Assembly: GCA_045616665.1 (NCBI GenBank)
Contig: JAZLHE010000052.1
Location: 22,844-86,843, forward strand
Length of the DNA stretch: 64,000 nucleotides
Reading direction: 5' to 3'
DNA from: RUG11690 sp045616665
Lineage (GTDB): Bacteria; Bacteroidota; Bacteroidia; Bacteroidales; WCHB1-69
This document shows positions 43,145 through 52,425 of the stretch, piece after piece. The stretch's first letter is position 1. Each line of letters begins with the position of its first letter. The position numbers and the translations under genes were made by a program. The notes beneath the pieces are model-generated. The model had not been told where the DNA came from and ran no database searches. It worked only from the letters and a program-made list of their open reading frames with translations.

Positions 43145-43363
43145 TTTTTTTAGTTTTAGTGTGTTTTATTACTTTGCAAGTATTTCTTTATCAAGCATTT
43201 AATTATTTTATATATAAGATGATAAAAATACAAAAAAAATCGTTAGACTCGGCAAAAAAAGTTGTTTTTTTTCACTTTTTGCCCATCATTATAACACAAG
43301 AGAATTATAATCAAAAGGATGATGAAAAGTTTTGCTGCTTTTACATCTACACAAGGCACCTTT

Positions 43364-45061
43364 TTACCTCGCAAACACTTTATTTACAGCAAACTGAGCT
43401 TCATTACGCAACAACCCATCCGCAGACAGCTGATAAACAGGATCATCTTTGAAAAACCTGATTTCCACCTTGTTTTTTTCATTGGAAAGAATAACGCCTC
43501 CCCGAATATGCCACTGAACGCTCTTCAAGTCAGTTGCATTCAACTCATAATGGAATTTGCCATTTTTTTGTATCGTCACATCATAAACCAAGTCATCATA
43601 CAAAAACCGGCTGGTCTTCTTTTGAATAAAATAAAAAACATCATTTAAATTTCCCTGTTCATCACGCCAAGGAGCGTGGCCTTTACCGGCCAATGGGTAA
43701 AACTCGTTATGAACGTGTTTGTTTTTCAGGGCTTCTGCGATGGCCGAAGACCCATACATTTCGTCGAAATATGCTCCGCTGAGTTTACCCTTTCCTTTTT
43801 TGCCGTTTAATTGCGCAAAAGGATAACCTTTGCCGTATGGGACAACCTTATCCGCATCACCATGAAACGAAATGATGGAAACAGGGTGTTTTTGCATATC
43901 CGAGATTTCATACAACGCACCCCACATATTAATCAGACCTCGAATCTGGAAAGTTTCCGTCAGATTATTACCACCGTTGTGAAGCTGTCCGTGTACTTTC
44001 GAAAAATGTTTTTTCTGCGTAGAAAGCGGTTTGTTCTCATCGGTCATATAGACCATATTCATAGCGGTAATGGAACCTGCACTTGAGCCTCCGATATAGA
44101 GTCGGTTTTTGTCAATACCGTATTTTTCCGCGTGATGCACCAAGAAACGCATAGCCGCGTGGGCATCCTGAATAGACTTAAAAGCGCAACGTTGGATCGA
44201 CACCTTTGACAATTCAAAGCCCATTCGATAATTGAGGGATGCCACGACATAGCCCAATGAGGCATAATAGCGACATTGAGCCACCATTTCTTTATCGTGC
44301 TTATCGCCAAAAAAGAATGCACCGCCGTGAATCAGCACCAACAAAGGACGACAAGTCAAGGTGTCATTCATTGGAAGGTACAAATCCATCGTCAAATCCA
44401 AATCTTTTTGGGAAACAGCTTTGAAAACGTATGGCAACAAGACAGTTGCATAGTCGGCGCCAGCTTCTATCGGCAAGGATGTCCACGAACCTTTCGCCCT
44501 TCCATAAACGATGTCCAGTTCTTCCGTCACCTTAAAAACCGGTTGCTGATAACGTCTGGAGACCACCTCCGTTTTTTGTTCCTGATATTTTTGAAAAGAA
44601 AATTCGCACAGACGGCTGTCCTTTTGGGCTCTGTCGTCCAATTGCACAACGCCATTGAGTGCATCCGTGTTTGCTTGATATTTCATCGTAAAGTTCACGT
44701 CCGCCGCACCTGTCACGAAACGGCATTTTACACCTGCCGTAGAAAGTTCAAATTGACGAGGACGCATAAAGAGTGAACTGGTGTCCGCCACGTAGTACTT
44801 GCCCTGCAATTTTTCCTTTGAACTATATGAAATTTTAATGAATATTTTCTCGCCATCAAATTCTCCCGCATAGAGAGAAGCCGTATCCAACAGACAAAGT
44901 TTCGCCAATTCTCCGGGATTAACCACCATATAGTGGTCGTCTTTCACCAGTTCCCGCAAAGGCGTATTTTTATCGAGACTTTTCGACGTTGTATTTCTCT
45001 TACAAGCCGAAAAGAGGATGAGAATCGCAGCAAAAACAATAAAAATCCGGTTATTTGACAT
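43364..45061 (-). CDS. Lipoprotein alpha/beta-hydrolase (esterase/lipase type)
   Basis: A 565-residue lipoprotein with lipobox LFSAC (Cys20). The first 200 residues are a beta-rich region of unknown role, followed by an alpha/beta-hydrolase: oxyanion loop LIHGGAFFFGD (about residues 242-252), nucleophile Ser in GGSSAGS, Asp in FHGDADKVVPYG and His in AGKGHAPW. It continues with a C-terminal beta domain (about 480-565). The layout suggests a surface or periplasmic esterase, perhaps acting on carbohydrate esters or peptides; the substrate is unknown. It overlaps the rpe stop by 11 bases and is the last gene of the ansA-rpe run. Confidence 0.83.
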   Translation of the reverse strand: MSNNRIFIVFAAILILFSACKRNTTSKSLDKNTPLRELVKDDHYMVVNPGELAKLCLLDTASLYAGEFDGEKIFIKISYSSKEKLQGKYYVADTSSLFMRPRQFELSTAGVKCRFVTGAADVNFTMKYQANTDALNGVVQLDDRAQKDSRLCEFSFQKYQEQKTEVVSRRYQQPVFKVTEELDIVYGRAKGSWTSLPIEAGADYATVLLPYVFKAVSQKDLDLTMDLYLPMNDTLTCRPLLVLIHGGAFFFGDKHDKEMVAQCRYYASLGYVVASLNYRMGFELSKVSIQRCAFKSIQDAHAAMRFLVHHAEKYGIDKNRLYIGGSSAGSITAMNMVYMTDENKPLSTQKKHFSKVHGQLHNGGNNLTETFQIRGLINMWGALYEISDMQKHPVSIISFHGDADKVVPYGKGYPFAQLNGKKGKGKLSGAYFDEMYGSSAIAEALKNKHVHNEFYPLAGKGHAPWRDEQGNLNDVFYFIQKKTSRFLYDDLVYDVTIQKNGKFHYELNATDLKSVQWHIRGGVILSNEKNKVEIRFFKDDPVYQLSADGLLRNEAQFAVNKVFAR

Positions 45062-45704
45062 TTTTCAACCGCTTGATGATTTCAATCGGATTTTCCTTGG
45101 AGAAGATACTACTTCCCGCCACCAGCACGTCGGCTCCCGCATCAACCAATGCTTGAGCGTTGGACAAATCCACGCCGCCATCCACCTCTATCAAACATTC
45201 CGAATGGTTACGCTTAATCATTGCCTTCAACTCTGCCACACGGTGCAGACTGCGCTCAATAAAGCGTTGGCCACCAAAACCCGGATTCACGGACATAATC
45301 AGCACCATATCCACATCATTGATTACGTCTTCCAATCCGGCAACGGGAGTGTGAGGATTCAGGGCCACGCCGGCCAACATATCCGCATTCTTAATCTGAT
45401 AAATCGTCCGATGCAAATGAGTGCAAGCCTCCCAATGCACAGTCAATATATCGGCACCGACCTCTTTGAAGCGCTCCACATAACGTTCCGGCTGCACAAT
45501 CATCAAATGGACATCCAAGGGTTTTTCCGCCTTGGAGCGAATAGCTTTTATCAATGGCATTCCGTAGGAAATGTTGGGCACAAAGACACCATCCATAATA
45601 TCCAGGTGAAACCAATCCGCTTCGGAATTATTCACCATATTGATATCATCTGCCAGATGACAAAAATCCGCAGAAAGCATTGATGGAGAGATTAATGGGT
45701 TCAT
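45051..45704 (-). CDS. rpe: Ribulose-phosphate 3-epimerase
   Basis: A 217-residue TIM-barrel enzyme of the pentose phosphate pathway interconverting ribulose-5-phosphate and xylulose-5-phosphate. Motifs: SPSMLSADFCHL at the start, the metal site HLDIMDGVFVPN near residue 33, LDVHLMI, VNPGFGGQRFI and EVDGGVDLSNA, with a phosphate-binding VAGSSIF near the end. Its stop overlaps the following esterase start by 11 bases. The intergenic gap upstream, toward ansA, contains a G-rich tandem repeat. The gene is complete and of usual length. Confidence 0.95.
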   Translation of the reverse strand: MNPLISPSMLSADFCHLADDINMVNNSEADWFHLDIMDGVFVPNISYGMPLIKAIRSKAEKPLDVHLMIVQPERYVERFKEVGADILTVHWEACTHLHRTIYQIKNADMLAGVALNPHTPVAGLEDVINDVDMVLIMSVNPGFGGQRFIERSLHRVAELKAMIKRNHSECLIEVDGGVDLSNAQALVDAGADVLVAGSSIFSKENPIEIIKRLKNVK

Positions 45705-45712
45705 TTTTATAA

Positions 45713-45736
45713 GGGTTGAGGGTTAAGGGTATAGGG
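45713..45736 (+). repeat. Four-run G-quadruplex motif / tandem 7-base repeat
   Basis: On the plus strand four GGG runs are separated by loops of exactly four bases (TTGA, TTAA, TATA), built from tandem copies of the 7-base unit AGGGTTR. It fits the G3N4G3N4G3N4G3 quadruplex rule and occupies most of the 45-base ansA-rpe gap. The genes are on the minus strand, so the mRNA here is C-rich and the G-rich strand is the template. Confidence 0.75.
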
Positions 45737-45749
45737 TTGAGAAGTTAGG

Positions 45750-46775
45750 TTAAATGGTCATTTCGCCACGAAGTGGATGTTGCAGCCAGTATTTCACCTT
45801 TTCGGACGACATTCCCGTTCCAAAGAGATACATCATTTTTGCGATAGCCGCCTCGGTGGTCATATCGGCGCCGCTGACCACGCCTCCCTTGTCCAATCCC
45901 ACACTGGCTCCATAAAGTCCCATTTTCACGGCACCGCCATCCTTGCACTGACTGACGCTCAAAATCACAATCCCATTATCCGAAGCATTTTTAATCAGTG
46001 ACAGGAACTCTTCAGAAGAGGGAGCATTTCCCGCACCGAAAGTTTCCATTACCACGCCACGCAAACCCGGCATTGACAGCACCGAGCTCACCAACGAGGT
46101 TGAAATTCCAGGATAAAGTTTAAGCAACGCAATATTGGCATCTAATTCTGTATGCACGATTAACGGTTGTTTTTCCTTATGTTGAATAAAATTATCGTTA
46201 TAAGTGATTGACACTCCCACTTTGGCCATTTTATGGTAATTGGGGGAAGCAAAGGCATTGAAACGCTCGGCATTGGCCTTGTAGGTACGATTGCCACGGA
46301 AAAGGGCGTTTTCAAAATAAATGCACACTTCCTGGATTCTGGGTTCATCGCCAACACTTTCCGACGCGATTTCCACCGCGGTGACGATATTGTCGCGACC
46401 ATCGGTACGAACCACGCCCAAGGGCAACTGAGAACCTGTCAAGATAACGGGTTTGGACAGATTTTCCAAAAGGAAACTCAAAGCCGAAGCCGTATAGGCC
46501 ATCGTATCCGTGCCGTGAAGAATCACGAAACCGTCATAACTGTCGTAATTATCCCCAATCATCTTTACCAAACGGATCCAGAAATCGGGATTGGTATCCG
46601 AAGAATCTATTAGCGGAAGAAGGGATTGGAAATCTATGTCGGCATTCAACAACTTCAACATAGGAAGATGACTGTAAATATCCTTAAATTCAAAGGGTTC
46701 AAGGGCTTTTGTATCGGAATTTTGAATCATACCGATAGTACCGCCTGTATAAATAACCAATATTTTCTTTTTCAT
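45750..46775 (-). CDS. ansA: Type I (cytoplasmic) L-asparaginase
   Basis: A 341-residue hydrolase of asparagine to aspartate and ammonia. The catalytic threonines are in YTGGTIGMI (Thr12 region, near residue 10) and LHGTDTMAYTA (Thr89 region), with the supporting Lys and Asp in the family positions. There is no signal peptide, so it is cytosolic type I rather than the periplasmic type II. A -7 box is 24 bases upstream. The gene is first in a run with rpe and the lipoprotein esterase, a functionally mixed operon. All active-site segments are present. Confidence 0.92.
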   Translation of the reverse strand: MKKKILVIYTGGTIGMIQNSDTKALEPFEFKDIYSHLPMLKLLNADIDFQSLLPLIDSSDTNPDFWIRLVKMIGDNYDSYDGFVILHGTDTMAYTASALSFLLENLSKPVILTGSQLPLGVVRTDGRDNIVTAVEIASESVGDEPRIQEVCIYFENALFRGNRTYKANAERFNAFASPNYHKMAKVGVSITYNDNFIQHKEKQPLIVHTELDANIALLKLYPGISTSLVSSVLSMPGLRGVVMETFGAGNAPSSEEFLSLIKNASDNGIVILSVSQCKDGGAVKMGLYGASVGLDKGGVVSGADMTTEAAIAKMMYLFGTGMSSEKVKYWLQHPLRGEMTI

Positions 46776-46799
46776 ATTAGCAACACATTAAAAGTTTTG

Positions 46800-46807
46800 C
46801 AAAGGTA
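46800..46807 (-). promoter_or_regulatory. -7 promoter element for ansA-rpe-esterase
   Basis: The minus strand reads TACCTTTG followed by C, a match to TAnnTTTG, 24 bases upstream of the ATG at 46775. Confidence 0.62.
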
Positions 46808-46823
46808 CGTTTTTTTTTGAGAT

Positions 46824-46859
46824 AAAAAAAGCGGATGATGAAAAAAATTCACCATCCGC
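46824..46859 (-). terminator. Intrinsic terminator of the Omp28-like T9SS gene
   Basis: On the minus strand a GC-rich stem (GCGGATG with CATCCGC, 46831-46859) is followed directly by seven Ts (46824-46830), the classical intrinsic terminator form. It stands 24 bases after the stop of the gene at 46883 and just upstream of the ansA promoter. Confidence 0.85.
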
Positions 46860-46882
46860 CATAAAGTTATCGTAAACAACAA

Positions 46883-48754
46883 TTACTCTTTCACGATTTT
46901 CTTGACGCAGACACCGTCTTCTGTAACGATATTAATCATATAAGTTCCAGAAGCCAAATCGCTAACGTTGATTGTTTTAGGATTATTGCTGACAAATTTA
47001 ACCAATTGGCCTTGCAAGTTGTAGATTTCAACTCTATCGATAGCCATTTCAGTATTGATATTGATTTCATTAACCACAGGATTGGGATAAACCATCATAT
47101 CAACGAGATTGTCGTTTTCATCATGAATGCCAAGAGCTGTTTCTGTAACCGTTGAATTATAAATCTGACGGTTATTAACATTGCTTGCATAGTTGGAAAC
47201 GAAAGCAATAACGCGACAATCATTAGCTTTATAATTAGAAGGGAGTGTATAATCAACCGTTCTGGAGTAAGTTGTACCAGCTGGCACCACATTGGAACCT
47301 GCCGGAGTGGAAATAACTTCACCCCAAGTATTACCAATCAATGATTTGCGCGTAACATTATTGTGAGTCATCATTCCATATCCTGATTGATTGTAATTCA
47401 GATTATCTTCTATTAAATAAATTGAAAGACGGGGACTGTCAAATACCATATCGGCCAAAAATTCACCGGAAACCGTAACAGAAAGATTTCTGGTAGAAGG
47501 ATTATAGGTATAATTATCAATATTTACCGTTACGAATGTTGGCACAGCAACAGCTTGGTTAATCATATTGGTAACCATTGCTTGTCCATCAGGGAAGAAT
47601 ACAGGACCCGGGTCATCTGTCATCTGGGTACGATCCAACATCATAGCAGGAGCATAAGTGGCTCCTCCGTCATTGTAAAAGACAAGAAGGTCGTTATCCA
47701 CAGTGCAAGTCATTGCATCGGTGTAAAAACCAGAATGATGTGCAAGCCAGATTACATCATCACGACCATTAACCGCATTTCTAATTGCAGTGATAGCAGC
47801 GGGGCAATTTGAGCATTGGCAAGTAGTAAATTGTTCTAACAAAGCAGTACGCGGAGTAGCTAAAGACGCGTCATAAACAGTAGTAGCCGTTGAAGCATCA
47901 TCAGTATAATCCTCACCTTGACCGTTGGGGTTTGTCACAACCAAATCAATCGTATAAACGCCTTCTTGAGTTTGGTTAAAAGGAGCTGTCATTTGGAAAG
48001 TGTAGGAACCGTTGTATGCAACAGCTGGCGCAGAGAAAGATTCGACATTAGAAGTCTGAGTGCCGTTGACGACAAAATAGGCATCAAAACTCTGCAAAGG
48101 AAGCAAACCTTTATTTACAATAGTACCTTTCACGGTAGCATTGGCACCTTTGGCCACGTATGCGGGCACTTCAACACTTGCCAATTCAACGCCATATTCA
48201 TCAGGAACCAAAACCTCGACATTATCAACTATGACATAATAACCATCACCATAATTTTGGAAGGCGATATATACGGTTTCACCTTGGTAAGTAGAAAGAT
48301 CAATCAAGTAATCATTACTTCCAGAAGGAAGAGCCGAATAATTATGCAACACCGTAGTAAAAGAAGCCTTTTGATTATCAGTAGTTGAAATATACACTTT
48401 TAATTGTTCAGCGTAAGAACCATCCGTATAACCCCAAGCCTTAAATTTCAAGTATAAACCACTTTGGTTCAAGTTAATGGCTGGAGTAACCAACCAACGG
48501 TCACAGGCATTACCTTCCGGCACTGTCCATGAAATACTAGCCATAACATTATCACCAGCTCCGAAAAAGTCAGGATTCAAAAACCAGCCCTTATTCGTAA
48601 TTCCATAATTCGAAGTATTGGTCAGATTGTCCTCATAAACCACCCAACCTGTGGGAACGCTTGTCGAGGAATTGAAATCTTCATGGAAGACGACCTGGGC
48701 ATTCGCCATAAACGAGAACGCCACAAAAGACAGAATTAATAAAAGTTTTTTCAT
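46883..48754 (-). CDS. Omp28-related secreted protein with T9SS type A sorting domain
   Basis: A 623-residue secreted protein. A signal peptide (MKKLLLILSFVAFSFMANA) is followed by a choice-of-anchor J type beta-sandwich (about residues 20-195, DRWLVTPAINLNQ and VIVDNVEVLVPDEYG); a CARDB-like module (about 200-290); an Omp28-like domain (about 295-540), which starts LLEQFTTCQCSNCPAA with a CxxC like a thiol-disulfide site; and a Por secretion tail (about 548-623, VYPNPVVNEININ, then LQGQLVKF and KIVKE). The tail directs export by the type IX system and surface attachment. The CxxC may be redox-active, but that is inferred. It has its own promoter and terminator. Confidence 0.9.
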   Translation of the reverse strand: MKKLLLILSFVAFSFMANAQVVFHEDFNSSTSVPTGWVVYEDNLTNTSNYGITNKGWFLNPDFFGAGDNVMASISWTVPEGNACDRWLVTPAINLNQSGLYLKFKAWGYTDGSYAEQLKVYISTTDNQKASFTTVLHNYSALPSGSNDYLIDLSTYQGETVYIAFQNYGDGYYVIVDNVEVLVPDEYGVELASVEVPAYVAKGANATVKGTIVNKGLLPLQSFDAYFVVNGTQTSNVESFSAPAVAYNGSYTFQMTAPFNQTQEGVYTIDLVVTNPNGQGEDYTDDASTATTVYDASLATPRTALLEQFTTCQCSNCPAAITAIRNAVNGRDDVIWLAHHSGFYTDAMTCTVDNDLLVFYNDGGATYAPAMMLDRTQMTDDPGPVFFPDGQAMVTNMINQAVAVPTFVTVNIDNYTYNPSTRNLSVTVSGEFLADMVFDSPRLSIYLIEDNLNYNQSGYGMMTHNNVTRKSLIGNTWGEVISTPAGSNVVPAGTTYSRTVDYTLPSNYKANDCRVIAFVSNYASNVNNRQIYNSTVTETALGIHDENDNLVDMMVYPNPVVNEININTEMAIDRVEIYNLQGQLVKFVSNNPKTINVSDLASGTYMINIVTEDGVCVKKIVKE

Positions 48755-48797
48755 AATTAAAATATTTTAGTGAATAAAATAACTTTTTTTCATTTTG

Positions 48798-48805
48798 CAA
48801 AGATA
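48798..48805 (-). promoter_or_regulatory. -7 promoter element for the Omp28-like T9SS gene
   Basis: The minus strand reads TATCTTTG followed by C, 43 bases upstream of the ATG at 48754. The nhaD promoter faces the other way 45 bases further on. Confidence 0.7.
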
Positions 48806-48849
48806 TATCTTTTTTTTCAAAAAACATCGATTGAATGAAAAATAAATAT

Positions 48850-48857
48850 TATTTTTG
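48850..48857 (+). promoter_or_regulatory. -7 promoter element for nhaD
   Basis: TATTTTTG followed by C, 20 bases upstream of the ATG at 48878, with a TTG at 48831-48833 about 16 bases further upstream as a possible -33 box. Confidence 0.68.
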
Positions 48858-48877
48858 CAAACAAAATTTTCTACATT

Positions 48878-50227
48878 ATGTTTCTATTAATGATTTTAAT
48901 CTTTGTCATTGGCTATACAGTCATTGCTTTAGAACACCCGTTGAAGATTAACAAGACCGCAACCGCCTTATTATTAGGCGTTACGCTATGGGTATGCGCC
49001 ATGATTGGCGGTGCGGGCATTCTCGTGGACACCAGCTCTATGGATGCATACTTAGCCAATCATCCCGGCAGCGGTTTTAGCGACTGGCTTTCCAAAGACC
49101 AGCTCATCCACTCTTTAGGAGAAGTGGCCGAAATCATCTTTTTCCTTTTGGGTGCTATGACCATTGTGGAAATCATCGACACCAATGGCGGTTTTTCCAT
49201 TATAACCAACAAGATTAAAAGCACGAAAAAAGTAACATTGTTGTGGGTACTATCCATTCTCACTTTTTTTATGTCCGCGGTGTTGGACAACCTGACCACT
49301 TCCATTGTAATGGTTGCCTTGTTGCGCAAACTCATTGACGACCGGCACTATCGTTGGTTCTTTGCCGGAATGATTATTTTGGCCGCCAATGCGGGAGGCG
49401 TGTGGTCACCTATTGGCGACATCACCACCATTATGTTGTGGATTGGCGGCAAGGTTTCTGCCAGCGAAATCATCACGGCCGACTTTTTAGCCAGCGCAGT
49501 TTCCATCATTGTTCCATTGATTATACTATCCTTCAAATTAAAGGGAGATGTTCAACGTCCTCAACTACCCGAAGACGCCACCAAAAATCACCAGAAGTCC
49601 TGGCAAAGCATGCTTTTCTTATGTTTAGGTGTAAGCTGTTTGATTTTCGTGCCCATTTTCAAGACCCTGACGCACCTTCCGCCCTACCTCGGTATGTTAA
49701 GCGGTTTGAGTATTTTGTGGATGACATCGGAACTCGTACACCGCTTTGACGAAGGAGGTGTTCACGAACGTTTTATGATGTCCAACATCATTGGTCGCGT
49801 TGACATTTCCAGCATTTTATTCTTCTTGGGCATCTTGTTGGCCGTTAATGCCTTGAATGCCGTTGGTCATTTGGGATTATTAGCCAACGAATTAGACACG
49901 ATTCCATTAGACGAGCCCAACAAATATTACGTCATTGGAAGTATTATCGGCGTACTCTCTTCCGTGGTGGATAACGTTCCGTTGGTGGCTGCCACAATGG
50001 GAATGTACGACTTTCCGTTGAATCATTACTTTTGGACTTTCATTGCCTACTGTGCCGGAACGGGAGGCAGCTTGCTCATTATTGGCTCTGCCGCCGGCGT
50101 GGCCGTTATGGGTATGGAAAAAATAGACTTCATCTGGTATCTGAAAAATATCAGTTGGATTGCTCTCATCGGTTACATTGCCGGAGCAGTCTGTTTTATC
50201 GTGGAGCAATTAATTGTCGTGATGTAA
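48878..50227 (+). CDS. nhaD: Sodium/proton antiporter NhaD
   Basis: A 449-residue inner-membrane antiporter with about 12-13 helices that exports Na+ (or Li+) in exchange for protons. Motifs include the helical AEIIFFLLGAMTIVEIID near residue 85, SAVLDNLTTSIVMVALL near 130, NAGGVWSPIGDITTIMLW near 172 (the conserved polar segment of the family) and SSVVDNVPLVAATMGMY toward the C-terminus. The two inverted halves with DN motifs (LDN and VDN) are visible. Its stop is 2 bases from the convergent nucleoside phosphorylase stop. The length is normal. Confidence 0.92.
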   Translation: MFLLMILIFVIGYTVIALEHPLKINKTATALLLGVTLWVCAMIGGAGILVDTSSMDAYLANHPGSGFSDWLSKDQLIHSLGEVAEIIFFLLGAMTIVEIIDTNGGFSIITNKIKSTKKVTLLWVLSILTFFMSAVLDNLTTSIVMVALLRKLIDDRHYRWFFAGMIILAANAGGVWSPIGDITTIMLWIGGKVSASEIITADFLASAVSIIVPLIILSFKLKGDVQRPQLPEDATKNHQKSWQSMLFLCLGVSCLIFVPIFKTLTHLPPYLGMLSGLSILWMTSELVHRFDEGGVHERFMMSNIIGRVDISSILFFLGILLAVNALNAVGHLGLLANELDTIPLDEPNKYYVIGSIIGVLSSVVDNVPLVAATMGMYDFPLNHYFWTFIAYCAGTGGSLLIIGSAAGVAVMGMEKIDFIWYLKNISWIALIGYIAGAVCFIVEQLIVVM

Positions 50228-50229
50228 AT

Positions 50230-51090
50230 TTACATTCGACACAAAACCTTTTCTATCAAGTCATCCATTAAAGAATGGTAATCATCAATAAATTCTCCCG
50301 TGACGCGATTGGCAATCGCCAGGCAACAGGTCAAGGCGAGATGCTCATAAATGCGGCTTATTCCATAGAGGGCAGCGCATTCCATTTCCATATTGGAAAA
50401 GCGAAGTCCTTGATATTCAAATGCTTCAATTTTCTGCTTTAACTCTGGGAACATCAGTTTTCCACGCACTTGACGACCTTGGGGAGCAAAGAAGCCAGGA
50501 GCGGTAGCCGTCACACCCTGATACATATCAAAAGCCACCTTATCCAATAAGACTTCAGATCCGGCGACACAATACGGATAAGGCAGTTTTTCGCCCCATC
50601 CGGTAAAATCGACAAAAGCCCGCACCACGTCTTCATTGTCGATGCCTGAATGTTCGTAAAATTGCAATAAACCGTCAAAGCCAAATCCATATTTTGAAGC
50701 GACCTCCGTTCCAGGTTTAATTTCTGCATTCAAGGCGCCACTGGTTCCAATCCTCACGATATTCAATTGGCGATGAGTGGGTTTTACTTGCATTTTTTCC
50801 AAATCCACATTGGCCAAGGCATCCAATTCCGTCATCACGATTTCAACGTTATCGGTTCCCATCCCCGTAGAGATAGCCGTAACCCGTTTCCCATTTTTCA
50901 CACCCGTATGCGTATATAATTCGCGATTACTTTTTTTCAGTTCTATAGAATCGAAATGGGCTGAAATCATAGGAACTCTATCAGGGTCGCCTACCAAAAT
51001 AATATTGTCGGCAATATCTTCAGGAAAGAGATTAAGGTGATAAATAGCACCCGATGATTGCTTGGGAAGTTCTGAAGAAGGGATTTTCAT
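50230..51090 (-). CDS. Nucleoside phosphorylase (uridine phosphorylase-like)
   Basis: A 286-residue PNP/UDP-family phosphorylase that cleaves a nucleoside with phosphate. Motifs: LVGDPDRVPMISAHF for phosphate, a STGMGTDNVEIVMTEL segment, IVRIGTSGALNAEI and the base/ribose site EMECAALYGIS with the family glutamates. This subgroup is widespread in Bacteroidota and is annotated as uridine phosphorylase or simply nucleoside phosphorylase; the base preference cannot be read off. It lies 27 bases downstream of an MFS sugar transporter on the same strand and may share its transcript. Confidence 0.87.
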   Translation of the reverse strand: MKIPSSELPKQSSGAIYHLNLFPEDIADNIILVGDPDRVPMISAHFDSIELKKSNRELYTHTGVKNGKRVTAISTGMGTDNVEIVMTELDALANVDLEKMQVKPTHRQLNIVRIGTSGALNAEIKPGTEVASKYGFGFDGLLQFYEHSGIDNEDVVRAFVDFTGWGEKLPYPYCVAGSEVLLDKVAFDMYQGVTATAPGFFAPQGRQVRGKLMFPELKQKIEAFEYQGLRFSNMEMECAALYGISRIYEHLALTCCLAIANRVTGEFIDDYHSLMDDLIEKVLCRM

Positions 51091-51117
51091 AAATACAAAA
51101 ATTTAAAAAAGAACGGG

Positions 51118-52329
51118 TTATTTTTGAGGATTTGAGCGAGGATTTTTATTCAGGAGGGCGAGAACCGTGAGATAAAGCAGGCAGGCGAGCGTCACTACAA
51201 ACGCGTATTTCGGGTTATAGTTGGCCGCAAGACCCGTCAGCAAAGGAACGATGGCGGCACCTACGATAGCCGTAGTCATCAAACCAGAAATCTCGTTGGT
51301 TTTTTCAGGCATTTTATCGACACAAATCGAGAAAATCAAAGGAAAGATATTGGCAAAACCGACGCCAATCAATATAAAGCTCAACCACGTGGAAACAGTA
51401 TTATAGGGCAAGAAGAGCAATACATTACCAATAATGGACACCATAATCGTAAGCACCAGAAACACATTGGCCTTCATATAGCGCAGACACACACCACCGA
51501 AGAAACGTCCTGCGAAAAGTGCTAAAATCAGTACAATATTACCCAGAGAAGCCGAAATATTCGGATTGTTTTCTATCAAAATAGAAGGAATTCTATTAAA
51601 CATAGAAGCTTCGGCACCGCAATAGAAGAAAATACCGAGAAACATCATCAAAATATATTTATTTCCGAGTGCCGACAAGCAATTTTTCAAGGTTGTCGGA
51701 GTGGCGGTTTCGTTTTCAGCCTTATTCGGAACAAAAAACATCACCAGCAGCAAGGTGACAAACAGCACCAACGCGAAAATGGGAAACAGGATACGGAATC
51801 CCATATTCACCGGTTCTGCCGCACCTTCAGGCATAAAAGAAAACCAACCATACTTCATCAGGGAAGTGCCGATCAGCACCAAAATCAACGAAGTGGAAAG
51901 CGTACCGATGGCCTTTACCGACTGGGCGAAGGAAAGCATACTGGAATATTTTCCTTCGGGAGACACGTCACGCATCAACGGATTACCAGACACCTGCAGG
52001 ATGGTCGCGCCAGCCCCCATCAGCAGTACAGCCAACAAGATAACGGGAAAATTGAAGGCCACAATCGGAAGGACAGCACCCAAAAGGAATAAGACCAAAC
52101 CGACAAGCAACATCTTTTTCTTTCCGATTTTGGATTGTTGAACTCCCATCGGTACCGACAAGACGCCAAACATAATCATACCCGAAAATGACACCAGCGA
52201 TGCCATAAAAGGCGAGATATTGAAAGCTTTTTCAACCACAGAAACCAACTGACCGGCGGCATCGCCAAAGCCCATTGCGAGAAAAACAAAGAAAACGGAA
52301 ATAAGGGATAGTTGTTTTTTCATATTCAT
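51118..52329 (-). CDS. MFS sugar transporter (FucP/GlcP-like)
   Basis: A 403-residue, 12-helix major facilitator transporter. It opens with the family-typical VFFVFLAMGFGDAAGQLVS segment near residue 13 and has KIGKKKMLLVG in the loop 2-3 region and a second basic loop in the middle. It resembles the FucP/GlcP proton-linked sugar symporters of Bacteroidota (fucose, glucose or galactose), though no catabolic genes are beside it. Two ATGs stand at 52329 and 52323; the first is used here. A -7 box and a -33 TTTG at 19-base spacing lie just upstream. It may also supply sugar for the following nucleoside phosphorylase context, which is speculative. Confidence 0.82.
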   Translation of the reverse strand: MNMKKQLSLISVFFVFLAMGFGDAAGQLVSVVEKAFNISPFMASLVSFSGMIMFGVLSVPMGVQQSKIGKKKMLLVGLVLFLLGAVLPIVAFNFPVILLAVLLMGAGATILQVSGNPLMRDVSPEGKYSSMLSFAQSVKAIGTLSTSLILVLIGTSLMKYGWFSFMPEGAAEPVNMGFRILFPIFALVLFVTLLLVMFFVPNKAENETATPTTLKNCLSALGNKYILMMFLGIFFYCGAEASMFNRIPSILIENNPNISASLGNIVLILALFAGRFFGGVCLRYMKANVFLVLTIMVSIIGNVLLFLPYNTVSTWLSFILIGVGFANIFPLIFSICVDKMPEKTNEISGLMTTAIVGAAIVPLLTGLAANYNPKYAFVVTLACLLYLTVLALLNKNPRSNPQK

Positions 52330-52342
52330 AATTATTAATGTG

Positions 52343-52373
52343 CAAAGATAATCATTTTAACGACAAGTACAAA
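52343..52373 (-). promoter_or_regulatory. Promoter of the MFS transporter: -7 TATCTTTG with -33 TTTG
   Basis: The minus strand has TATCTTTG (52343-52350) and TTTG (52370-52373), spaced by 19 bases, the typical Bacteroidota -33/-7 layout. It lies 13 bases upstream of the first ATG. Confidence 0.72.
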
Positions 52374-52425
52374 CCAAAAGCTTTAGAATTTATCGTCTGG
52401 TCGAAAATAATCCAGAACGGCTGTA

